This document shows, piece by piece, positions 12,701 to 21,492 of a DNA stretch of 64,000 nt. The notes beneath the pieces were generated by a model. The model was not told the DNA's origin. It ran no database searches and saw nothing but the letters and a program-made list of their open reading frames with translations. A program made the translations under genes and the position numbers. The stretch's first letter is position 1; each line of letters begins with the position of its first letter. Origin of the DNA: Phoronis australis (lineage: Eukaryota; Phoronida; Phoronidae); contig NMRA01000430.1 in NCBI GenBank assembly GCA_002633005.1, positions 99,420-163,419 of the forward strand. Reading direction: 5' to 3'.

Positions 12701-15700
12701 TTTAACCAAGTCAAGTGTGTATTTGCAACAGTTGAAGTCAAATGAAATTAACAAGACTTACTGTTGAGTAGAGACTACAGAACTGTTACCAACTTGTGTG
12801 TTAAAACCCGCTGTCCCAAAATATTGAATTACCTTTTATCAATGGCTGACTGTAGACTTGTTACTGCTTGTGGCCAGCGCAGTGCTTACGGACTTAAAAC
12901 ACTGTCAAAATGACATGTTGAATTTTGTTTTGAGCAACTCATACAGGTATCAGCCCTGGGCTATAGGGATAGTTCCTCTTTAAATGCATTTTACAAACTA
13001 AAAATGTGAATAAAAAAGCAAAATGTCAGCTTTTCCGTACATGGTAGTCCAAAGTAGTCAGTGTTTTCTCGAGTACGTAATCGCTTATTTTTTTTGCTAA
13101 GAGTGTGCGTTTTACAGTGCTTGCATGGTGCCAAATGCAGCAGTAATGGTCTGTTTTTCAATCTAAACTTAAATCTGTTGGCCTGATCTTTCACAACATT
13201 GTAACTCACAACTGTTGGACAGTGTTCAACGTAGATAGATTACACACTACTTTACAGATCCAACAAATTTCACTTGCTCAACGACTGTTTATTAACATTG
13301 AACCAAATTACTACAAAGCTAGTTTTTGTGTACTGTGGAATTTCATCAATTTTGGACACAGTATGACAAACGCATGAAATTTTATTTTCTCATTTCCATA
13401 CGTTATGAAGCACCAAGTTAAATACCGTTCCATGTTCATATTCTGTACTGTAGCTGCCATCAGACAATGATTTTGAAAATAAATTGTGAATATTCGCAGC
13501 AATGTTACATATCTTGAAAAAGTACAATTTTTGCGAATTATTTTTGTCTAAATTTCATGATATTTTATAGTACATACATTTTTTCAATGAGGTTTTCCTC
13601 TTTGGCAACCATTTAGAAGAGAAGTTGTCAATCATGGAATGAACAGGATATGACTGTGAAGTATTTTGAACTTATCAACCTTAAGTTGACGTTAAATAGA
13701 AATCCTGTGAAAGTCATAGCTCTGCAGTTAACCTCAAGTGGCATTTCAAGATAATAAGCTGCTTTTATGACAGCTAGACATTGCAGGCGGCACAAAATGT
13801 GAGTCCAAAGCAAAACAAAATGTGTTAATAGAATTTTTACTTTAACATGGAAGAATTACAAATTGCCCTTTCACGGAGTCTTCGTGTGATTCTTGTTGGT
13901 TTAGGTCTTGCACTGACTCTGGTCAAACTTCTCAGGGAAAAGCCTTATTTAGAATAAATGAGCAATGCCAATCAAGTTGGTTTGAGATCTGACTAATCTG
14001 AGAATTGCTGTATGTGGCCAGCAGGTTGTACAGTGTGTGTAATACTGGCTTTGTGGACTCGCACGATTTCTCGAGAATGTGCTTTCCTAGCAATAAAACT
14101 TTATTTTGCACTCTCACCTACATGAAAAATACTGTCCGTAAAGAGTGAAAATGTACTTTGATACACATTGTACACTAACTGATTTGTAATAATTTGAACG
14201 TACGTAATGGAAAGAGAGTGAAAATTACCCGTTTCTTGCAATGAACATTGTGGGAAGATAACGCCTGCATGATGTGGCGGTGGTCCCCAACTTCACATGG
14301 AAGTTGTGACAAAACATATCACTGACTATCAACTTCGTTTCACAATACTTGCTGCTAAACTATAGATAGTTACCGTTTGGTTCACATGCCTGCACACCTG
14401 ACTAGTATGTAAATGCTTCATTGAGGTAAACCACCCTGTGAGTCATCTTTCGTCAAATAACTTTTTAACTTTCGATGTTAACCCCCTGAAACTGTTGTTT
14501 CTTTTATCAAAATTTGAAAGAAAGTCTCAATCAATGTTCCATTCCTTTTTAAAATCCCCATTTTTGTTTTACACTTGAATTTTGAATTCTTGGATTGAAA
14601 ATTTCATCAAAAACAATAGAAACTTTCATTTCAAAAAGCATGCTGCACTTGTCTTTGACCTGTTATTAGACTGTATTAACCTGGTGTTAGATCATGTTAA
14701 CCTGGTAGTAGGCTGTACCTGGTGTTAGACTGTATTAATTTGTTGTTAGACTGTATTAACCTGTTGATAGACTGTATTAACCTGTTGTTTCTGTTGTATT
14801 AACAAGTACTGTCATGGTCATGCTATGTGCTGGAAGTTGTCACCAGCCAGGCCGCGTTAATAAATGTCTCCGACATGCATTTTGTGACATGTATGACATA
14901 TTAGTGTTTTTCGCACTATTACCGGGTATAAATGTGTAATAGGCAGTTGAAGTAGTTCATTCGTAATGAAACAGCTTTTAATCAATGATGTTTACGATGG
15001 TGTACTTCTTAGTCCTCTCCATTTCATAGGGCTGTTCTGTCAATTGAACACACCTATATTCTGTTCCAGTTGCTGGACACCCTCCCAATATGCCGCGATT
15101 TTAAAGCTGGCCAGTGCACGAGGCCACAGTGCAAGTATGTGCACCTTGTAGAGGGTAAGTGTTGCTTTACCATGTGACCTTTCATTTTCAGGAAGTGACC
15201 TTTCACTGGAAGGTTGTATCATTGGATCATATCTCCATAGGTTTACTGTTTGCTTAGTCATTGTGTTATGTTTCACAGTGTGATATTTCACCGTGTGATA
15301 TTTCACTGTGTGATGTTTCACTGTGTGATGCTTCACTGTGTGATGCCTCATTGTGTGACACTACACTTTGCGATGTTTCACCTGTTAAACTGTGAATATG
15401 GATTAGATTGGAGTGAACAGACTACTTGTCTAAGTGTCTGTACGTTGTATTAACTCCCTGCTCCTGACTGCACCATCCTGCCAACAGGTGTCACTTAGTC
15501 ATATTTTGATGTGCCTTTTACATGAATTCCTATGAGCCTCTTCTAGGAATTCATTTGAATGATGGTTTGTATAATTTATCATGCAAGGTTTTACATCAAT
15601 GGTGATATAATTATTGATTTCTTATCACTGAGCAATGACAAATGATCAAAAGAGGTTTTTCGTGAATGAAGCGGTAAATGATAATCATTTATCTTCAGCC

Positions 15701-15940
15701 TGATGCATATTCAAGTCGACCAAAATAGGGCATAATATGATTCAGCCAGCACTATTCATAGAAATAATTAGTTTGAAAACATTGAATTTCATTCGCACGT
15801 CACTGGTCAGGTGGTTGTTGTCTTTTCTAGAATATGTTGAAATCACAGATGGAAAGGTAACAGTATGTCGTGACGCCGTCAAGGGGAAGTGTGTGCGGCC
15901 ATTGTGCAAGTACTACCATATCCCTTTGGTGATCCCATAA
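540..15940 (+). CDS. MBNL: Muscleblind-like splicing regulator (5' partial, 8 coding exons in window)
   Basis: The protein is an RNA-binding regulator of alternative splicing that recognises YGCY motifs through CCCH zinc fingers. Coding exons: 540-716, 3871-4059, 5576-5812, 7389-7454, 10819-11008, 12360-12475, 15070-15154, 15831-15940. Together they give 389 residues plus a stop with all phases matching. Seen in order: the second half of finger 2 (window residues 1-15), a Pro/Ser/Ala-rich linker, fingers 3 and 4 (123-182, CX7CX6CX3H then CX7CX4CX3H), a Lys/Arg-rich KRP segment (about 208-217), a YYKRPALAD and Gln/Ala-rich stretch, then fingers 5 and 6 (326-389), both CX7CX4CX3H. Vertebrate MBNL1-3 have four fingers; the third pair here is extra. 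The exon carrying finger 1 and the start codon lies left of the window. The family assignment is certain; the orthologue number is not meaningful outside vertebrates. Confidence 0.95.
903..929 (+). promoter_or_regulatory. Possible intronic polyadenylation site in MBNL
   Basis: If the donor at 717 is not used, the frame continues for 62 codons to TAA at 903-905, and an AATAAA hexamer follows at 924-929. This could end a short isoform containing only the first finger pair. It is a sequence-only suggestion with no transcript support. Confidence 0.3.
3871..4059 (+). CDS. MBNL: MBNL exon: linker before zinc finger 3
   Basis: A 63-codon exon in phase 0 on both sides (acceptor TTGTAG, donor GTAACA). 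It is rich in Ser, Ala, Pro and Thr and ends in KMQRPDRLE, nearly the vertebrate KLMRTDRLE that directly precedes VCRE of finger 3. Confidence 0.93.
5576..5812 (+). CDS. MBNL: MBNL exon: zinc fingers 3 and 4
   Basis: A 79-codon exon in phase 0. Finger 3 starts [10 protein letters not shown] and has CX7CX6CX3H spacing. Finger 4 starts [10 protein letters not shown] and has CX7CX4CX3H spacing, followed by [13 protein letters not shown]. The exon ends at AVQAM, the same point as vertebrate MBNL exon 4. Donor GTAGGA. This is the best-conserved exon of the gene in the window. Confidence 0.97.
5885..6465. repeat. Minisatellite of about 44 bp in MBNL intron
   Basis: About a dozen imperfect tandem units carry the core CCTGTCAGACAGACCCAGTA followed by a CAGCCATG...GGCC segment. 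The array starts roughly 70 bases after the finger 3/4 exon. Units differ by point changes and short indels. The array creates a spurious open frame at 5849-6058. Confidence 0.9.
7297..7374 (+). promoter_or_regulatory. YGCY cluster upstream of MBNL KRP exon (candidate autoregulatory site)
   Basis: About ten YGCY tetramers (mostly TGCC and TGCT, some CGCT/CGCC) fall in about 78 bases ending 14 bases before the exon at 7389. YGCY is the established MBNL binding motif. In vertebrates MBNL1 represses the equivalent 54-nt exon through such motifs. The acceptor lacks a strong polypyrimidine tract. Function here is inferred. Confidence 0.5.
7389..7454 (+). CDS. MBNL: MBNL short KRP exon (nuclear-localisation type)
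   Basis: A 66-base, 22-codon exon in phase 0 with acceptor ATTAG and donor GTACTA. It encodes [19 protein letters not shown] and three more residues. It matches the vertebrate 54-nt exon TQSAVKSLKRPLEATFDL in position (directly after the finger 3/4 exon), phase and the LKRP core. That vertebrate exon contributes to nuclear localisation and is alternatively spliced. Both splice sites are weak, which suits a regulated exon. Confidence 0.75.
8706..8771. promoter_or_regulatory. Three successive palindromes in MBNL intron (two TGTGAGGTC inverted repeats and a CRE-type TGACGTCA)
   Basis: Arms TGTGAGGTC and GACCTCACA face each other across an AC dinucleotide at 8706-8725 and again at 8734-8753. TGACGTCA, the consensus cAMP-response element, sits at 8764-8771. 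The first two contain AGGTCA-type nuclear-receptor half-sites in inverted orientation. Enhancer function is only a possibility. Confidence 0.35.
10819..11008 (+). CDS. MBNL: MBNL exon: YYKRPALAD and Gln/Ala-rich region
   Basis: A 190-base exon, phase 0 in and phase 1 out (donor GTAAGT). It encodes [12 protein letters not shown], then YYKRPALAD, then [11 protein letters not shown]. The vertebrate counterpart has PKRPALEKTNG and QYQQALANMQL in the same order, so the exon is assigned by collinearity and short motifs. Confidence 0.9.
12360..12475 (+). CDS. MBNL: MBNL exon: Pro/Ala/Thr-rich linker
   Basis: A 116-base exon, phase 1 in and phase 0 out. It encodes [19 protein letters not shown] followed by a VVYLDDNNQ end. 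It is low-complexity and recognised mainly because acceptor (TTTTCACAG), donor (GTAGTT) and phase link the neighbours exactly. Confidence 0.8.
14655..14800. repeat. Degenerate tandem repeat of about 20 bp in MBNL intron
   Basis: Imperfect units of TTAGACTGTATTAACCTG type recur about seven times just before the exon at 15070. Confidence 0.75.
15070..15154 (+). CDS. MBNL: MBNL exon: fifth CCCH zinc finger
   Basis: An 85-base exon, phase 0 in and phase 1 out (donor GTAAGT). It encodes LLDTLP, then [10 protein letters not shown] and CKYVH, giving a CX7CX4CX3H finger, and ends LVE. The finger resembles MBNL fingers more than other CCCH families. Phase continuity with the exons on both sides places it in the muscleblind gene. 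Confidence 0.85.
15266..15382. repeat. 15-bp tandem repeat between the last two MBNL exons
   Basis: About seven units of TTTCACTGTGTGATG lie in the intron between fingers 5 and 6. The 15-base period is a multiple of three, so it yields repetitive open frames on both strands (for example HHTVK on the minus strand). Confidence 0.9.
15831..15940 (+). CDS. MBNL: MBNL terminal exon: sixth CCCH zinc finger and stop
   Basis: The exon enters in phase 1 after acceptor TTTCTAG. It encodes [19 protein letters not shown], then [11 protein letters not shown], a CX7CX4CX3H finger. The protein ends IPLVIP with TAA at 15938-15940. The [12 protein letters not shown] spacing mirrors the link between fingers 3 and 4 (DNTVTVCMD), so fingers 5 and 6 form a tandem pair. 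Confidence 0.88.
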
Positions 15941-16417
15941 CTCCAGTGCTCTCATCCAGTGTGCCATATGATTGTTTTATACCTGACAGGTGTCACCTGA
16001 CATCTATCTGTCACTCAACATAGTGCTCTATTAATTAAACTGACTATATAGCTATTTTAATCAATTTTGTTCAAGTTTTGTTTGCATGGATTCTTTGATA
16101 ACTTGAAATAAAACATTTTTGTGGTGAGAAGTGCAATCTCCCAATATAGAGTGCCATATTTTGTATATCACATTTTGATACAAAATTGTTTACAGTTGGT
16201 GTTACACCATGGTTGGAGTCCATGCATTCAGCACATGAAAATAGTTGTAGCCTATTGATTATAAACTTTTTGTGTATAGTACGTTTTGGTTAAAGTAGTT
16301 TTTAATTGTGTATGTTATTATTCCCAGAGGTGCCCCCAAAACTAAGAAAGTCCCACAATATGGCTGTTTTTATTTCCAAATATCATGTTGATCATCGTTT
16401 GCCATATCCACATTTGA

Positions 16418-16625
16418 AGCCTTATTCTTGTTCACAGATGAAAGGGTTTTGTCCAGTCTTGTTCACTGTTGAACAGGCTTTTGTTAATTCTTATTGATAT
16501 TTGAGCAAGCTTTGTTCATTCTTGTTCACAGGTGAACAGACTTTGTTCATCCTGGTTCACAGTTGAACGGGCTTTGTTCATTCTTGTTCATAGTAGAACA
16601 AGTTTTGTTCATTCTTGTTCACAGT
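16418..16625. repeat. Minisatellite of about 42 bp
   Basis: Four to five imperfect units built from TTGTTCA, CAGTTGAACA and GGCTTTGTTCATTC follow the MBNL stop codon. Confidence 0.75.
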
Positions 16626-17889
16626 GCTTTGAATCAGCTTACAGGTCATGCATGGTGTGATGTCTGCTGTGCCTGTGATTAGCAACTTGACTGTCGCACT
16701 TGAATCCTAATTTATCTGTTATCCACCTGTAGCAAGTTTATTCTCTTACAATCTTTGGGGACAATTTTTACGTCAAGTCAGTTTTTAAAGTTTCTGACCT
16801 ACCACATTATTTTATTTCGTATAATTTAGAATTTTCAAGTTTTGTGTTATTTTTTGGTTGTCCTTTTTGTAGTGTATTGTTACAGTCAACCATTTTATTC
16901 ACAGGTTGTTCAGACTCTCACTGGCTGTATTGTCTGAAGTGGACTAGTCAGTGAGTTGCATACAAACAAAGCTGTCTCACAATATAATTATAGTATTCAC
17001 AATGCTGTGACAAGGAGGGCATTCAACAACGCTGGTTATGCGTGGCACTCGTTGAGAATTGTTGGGTTAGTCAACACACTTGGTGGCCGCTGTTGCTGCG
17101 TTGTCCTCTTCCAAAATTCAACGCTTCACAGTAGCCAACTCGGGCCTGTAAATTTTTAAATCTACTTAAAGTAGCTACATTTATAAAATGTTACGAACTT
17201 TGAGCATTTAGTTCTCTTTAAATTCAGTTGAAAGTAAAAAACTTTGAAGTTATCAGCATTTTTGAAGTGTGATTCCCAAAGTTTGGGCACAAAAATCTAA
17301 TAAGTGACCAAAATAGTCGAGAGCGCATGGTTCGACCAATAAGTCATATCATGCTGGTAACAATTGTAATGAAAAAAAATATTGACTGCAATATGTATCA
17401 TAACATGACAAGCTGAGTCGTTAATGGGCGCTTTTTAGTTGTTAATGATTTCAAACTAAAATTTGTTGTTTTTGGATTTACCATGCCATCTTTTGATTGA
17501 AGTTAAACTTTCCAAATTCTTGGAAGTCATTCAAGTTATAACTTGCAAAATACAAGTTTTCGAGGTGAAAGTTTCAGATCATGTGCCAAACTGGTTGTCA
17601 GCCCTGACAATCACATTCACATTTTGATGGTGTTGGCTAGCATAGCTGTAAGCTTACTCGCGAAACACTGGCAAGATGTTGCATTACACACGTGTGATCT
17701 CACGAGACTCACAAGGCACTTGCCTTGTTGAACGCTGTCCTCGTTTTGTTTACGGTAACAAAAGGTACTGTTATATCATTGTTGGAATGCTGCTCGGTGG
17801 GGAATTACTTGTAATTAATTATTCAATACGGAGTGACCTTTAGTGAAGCTGTAGACTGCAGCAGAATGATGGCAGCTAGTCATTGGTTA

Positions 17890-18075
17890 ATAGATATCTT
17901 GAGTTGGTAGCCATCTTGAGTTGGTAGCCATCTTGAGTTGGTAGCCATCTTGAGTTGGTAGCCATCTTGAGTTGGTAGCCATCTTGAGTTGGTAGCCATC
18001 TTGAGTTGGTAGCCATCTTGAGTTGGTAGCCATCTTGAGTTGGTAGCCATCTTGAGTAGGTAGCCATCTTGGTCG
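17890..18075. repeat. 17-bp minisatellite (TTGAGTTGGTAGCCATC)
   Basis: About eleven units of a 17-base sequence run head to tail and are almost identical. One late unit reads GAGTAGG in place of GAGTTGG. Such uniformity suggests recent expansion. It produces a repetitive minus-strand frame that is not a gene. Confidence 0.95.
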
Positions 18076-18814
18076 GTCTCAATTCTTGTGTTAGGTTATA
18101 CTTACTACATATTGTTTTACAATCCATGAAAATACTTTGTGTGATTTACTTTTAAAATTGTTCTGTTTGTGATGCCATGAAGCTAATCAGTTTGGCGACC
18201 CTCAATTTGACCTTGGATTGAAAACGATGGCAAGTCTGTGTCAAACACAATATGCCAAATCTGTTATTGTTGAAGAATATTCTGAACTGAACATGAAATG
18301 TTCGTCTGTCAAGTTATGTTGGAACATTGCCCTCGCTTGGCTTTAGTCCACTGTGCTTGTAGCCGGCCATCTAGACACTGCAACAGTCTTTGGTGAATGC
18401 TTTTTGTTTGTGCAAGATTGGTTGAAAATCTTTGCCGTTTTGCTTGAGAGTCACCGTCTCTGGCAGCAAAATCTCCAAATGCCTCCAGGATGCACATTTT
18501 AACTTGCCATTCTCTGCTTCTTATTTTAAGTGTTTTTCAACATCAAGATGCTTCGTCAGTATTTGCCATGATTGTACATTATTTTACCTTTACCCTCCAC
18601 TTTTAATCAGCTATTATGTATAGTTGTTAATAACAGCTTGGCTTTACGCATATTATATAATTCACTCATTTTATCACTTCTGCTTGCTGGTTCTGCTGTA
18701 CAGTGAACATATACTATTTGACTTGAATGGCTGAATAAATGCTTTATGTGAGTATAATCTACCATGTTGTCTTCTTCTCCTCCGCCACTGCACAGCTTCT
18801 GCTGCTGACTCTCA

Positions 18815-19035
18815 TCAGCCTAGGCTAGCAACCATGCCCTGTCAATCACTGGTTGCCTTGGTTACTGCCTACTCTATTGTGCTAGGCTAGCAACCGTGGG
18901 TGTCAACAAGTGATTGCCTTGGTTACTGCCAAGCTGCTTTGGGGTGTCAACCACTGGTTGCCATAGTTACTGCTGACCCCCATTATATGCTAGGCTAGTT
19001 GCCATGGGTTACCAATGATTGATTGCCTTAGTTAT
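18815..19035. repeat. Degenerate tandem repeat of about 70 bp
   Basis: Three to four diverged units contain TAGGCTAGCAACCATG, GTCAA(T/C)CACTGGTTGCC and TTGGTTACTGCC. They lie downstream of the second candidate MBNL poly(A) site. Confidence 0.7.
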
Positions 19036-19039
19036 CTGC

Positions 19040-21402
19040 ACTGTCCTCATGCTTGCACTTTTCAAGTGGCTTTTCATTCATTTAGTTCTGTCTTATGTCG
19101 ACTACTGTTATATTCAAGGCTACACCAGGCTAAAACTGCGCTGTTGCCACAGGTCCTAGGGTCCTACCATATGCAGTGTTCACTGACATTTGCTGTATTT
19201 GTCCTCTAATCATGGCTGTTTATGTGAAAGTTGCTTGTCACTGTGAAACGTGGGTGGTGCTTAAATTTGACAGGAATTTTGATTTTTTTGGCATTTTTAA
19301 ATTAAAGCGTCAATCCCACAGTTGAACTACATGGGCCGGTGCCATTGTATCAAAGGTCGTATGTCTAATCATAGCTAAGGCGACTGTTGGCAAGTTTTTG
19401 AGATATTGGCGCTGCAGTTGTGCAGGAGTGAAACGATTACTACATAATCGAAGTAAACTTTCAATCAAAAAGAATACCTTTGTAAATCATGCTAATGAAT
19501 TGTTTACCACTAAAAATTTGAGATATGACTGTCTTAGCTAAGACTAGACTTGTGACCTTTGACAGCTTGGAGCCCATGTGCTGAAACTCAGTTCCTTTGA
19601 TCTAATGAAGTGTATGTCTTTTTGTTCATCCACTTTTATAGTATGTGGCTTTCACAAAGCAGCGCTGAGTTTTCAGTGACGAGCTAATGTTCCGCTGATC
19701 TCTTGTACGCGCCTCATTAACTAGTGGAGCATCCTTCCTACCTTTTGACGAACTGGTAAAAAATCTTGCTAATGATTTCCCAAAACTATCAAAGCATTCA
19801 AGGGAAACTGGGACCATGTGAACAAAGTGAATCCATCCACATCACTGCAGGCAGTTAGCCATGGTCACTTGACCAGCCCAGCAGTAGACTGATTGGTTAG
19901 TCCAGGTGATGCCACTGTCCACTGAACTAGTTTTATTCATACTTTCTTTAAGTTTTACTTTGCTTCTCTTTTACAAGAAATGAATTTCTACAATATTTTT
20001 ACATTATAGTGGTTTTGGAGCTGTGTATGTGTGCTATCTTTAGTACTTTTGCGAGAAAGGTCAAGCTAACACCCTGTGTAGAAAGATTAGTTTAAACAAT
20101 CACCAAGCATTTTCTGTTTCAAATTTATAACTGATTGTGTACAGTGGTTATGAGCAGTTTTGTAAAATTTGTGTTTAGTAGAGACTAGCTATAGCAGCTT
20201 GATACGGGGAGGAAGTCAAATAACATGGCATTCTAATCTCCAACACAAAAGCTGCAGCTTCTGTTTACTAACAAAACTGCCATGACCACAGATAGCAAAA
20301 TAACGAATCTAGTCCAATTGTGTGTCCGGTGCTAAGCACTACACATTGTTAGGTTATTGTTGTTGTTTGTTTTTCGAAGACAAATTTGTCTCTTTATATA
20401 TATGTATATGTTCTTGTAACAATTTTGGATTATATATAATGATGAAGCATAGTCTTAATAGTAAATATTTTAACAAATTATACGTTTGGGTGGTGTACTA
20501 CTTAATATTCCACTTTTTGCAAGGCAAATCATTCGTCCAATCACACGACACTTTCTACTTGACGTTATTAGTGCATGCAAACGATCTCAGTTATGACACA
20601 AAATGGTTAAAACTACATTTCCACTTGGTTTAGCTGTCGCCAAAAATGAAATTGCAAACTAAGGCTATTGACTTTGCAGTGGGTTGACAGGATGTGCCAC
20701 TTTAAGTGATCTGTGGAACAAAGGCAAGATATTAAAAGTATCTTTGTTCGAGCATGATGTAAATATTTGCTCCATTACTACTTCCTCTTATTTAGTGCCA
20801 TGGTGGGACTACTTTCATCCATGGGTTGCCAGGAGGTGTAAGGACTCGTCCATACTTGGGGCAATTATCGAACAAAAAGCCAAATTGCTTGGAGTTGTAA
20901 ACAATACAAGTACGTCATGGTTAAGCTGGCAGACGTTGAACTGTTTACTTATTGCTAGGCTATTGAACACAACAAGTACGACTGGGCAAGAGAAATTCAT
21001 AGTCGGCCTTTCGGTTATAATATTTTTAATTGTTTTTACAAGTATAATTGTCAGACACACTGTCCATGTTGTGAAAGCACATTGTTTGTGAAAAGGTTTT
21101 AACACTCATGTCTAGTTTGGAAAGCATAAAAGACACCTTAAACAGTTTTAACTCAAATTTATATTTTGCCTACCAAATTTTACATGAAGTTACAAAGGCT
21201 CCATTGTATAGATATTTAAAAAACAAATTAAAACTTTATAACACAGCAACTTTTACAAAATAAATATAAACATAGAAGGCGCAGTCAATAGTCTCAGTTA
21301 TGAAGACAGAGTCGGCCACAACGCTCCCATCTTCCTTTAGGGTGACGTTGCAGTTGGTTGTTTCCGTAGAAATATTATCAGCATGCAGTCCGACATTAAC
21401 TC
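19040..21402. other. Intergenic stretch between the convergent MBNL and IFT80 3' ends
   Basis: No exon with conserved protein was found. Open frames such as 20684-21091 on the plus strand have an overlapping minus-strand frame, no recognisable domain and no splice-linked partner. The IFT80 3' UTR must occupy the right part, but its poly(A) site is not clear. Confidence 0.5.
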
Positions 21403-21492
21403 CTACTTCTTCCCTGCTCCTGAGGGACGCTCTCTCTCCTTTTGATATTCCATTTCAATTTTCTGAGTAATCTTTTCCCAGTCAATTTCAAC
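21403..21492 (-). CDS. IFT80: IFT80 exon 17 with stop codon
   Basis: It encodes [20 protein letters not shown] then ERPSGAGKK, with TAG at 21405-21403. Human has IDWEKIKAKIEMEITKERE and a slightly longer Ser-rich tail. Confidence 0.94.
   Translation of the reverse strand, partial: VEIDWEKITQKIEMEYQKERERPSGAGKK

Larger units (their letters stand above)
15941..18760 (+). other. Probable MBNL 3' untranslated region
   Basis: No further coding exon is seen downstream of the stop. Candidate poly(A) hexamers are AATAAA at 16107-16112 and at 18734-18739, so the UTR may be about 0.2 kb or about 2.8 kb. Two tandem arrays lie inside it. The true end cannot be fixed without transcripts. Confidence 0.45.

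Noticed and set aside
15040-15351. Minus-strand frame with repeated HHTVK
   Set aside because: It derives from the 15-bp tandem repeat and overlaps a well-supported MBNL exon.
17876-18127. Minus-strand frame with 17-residue repeats
   Set aside because: It is a by-product of the 17-bp minisatellite read in three successive frames.
20684-21091. 135-residue frame with a hydrophobic stretch between MBNL and IFT80
   Set aside because: AT-rich sequence, a 96-residue antisense frame overlaps it, and no homologue or splice structure is recognisable.
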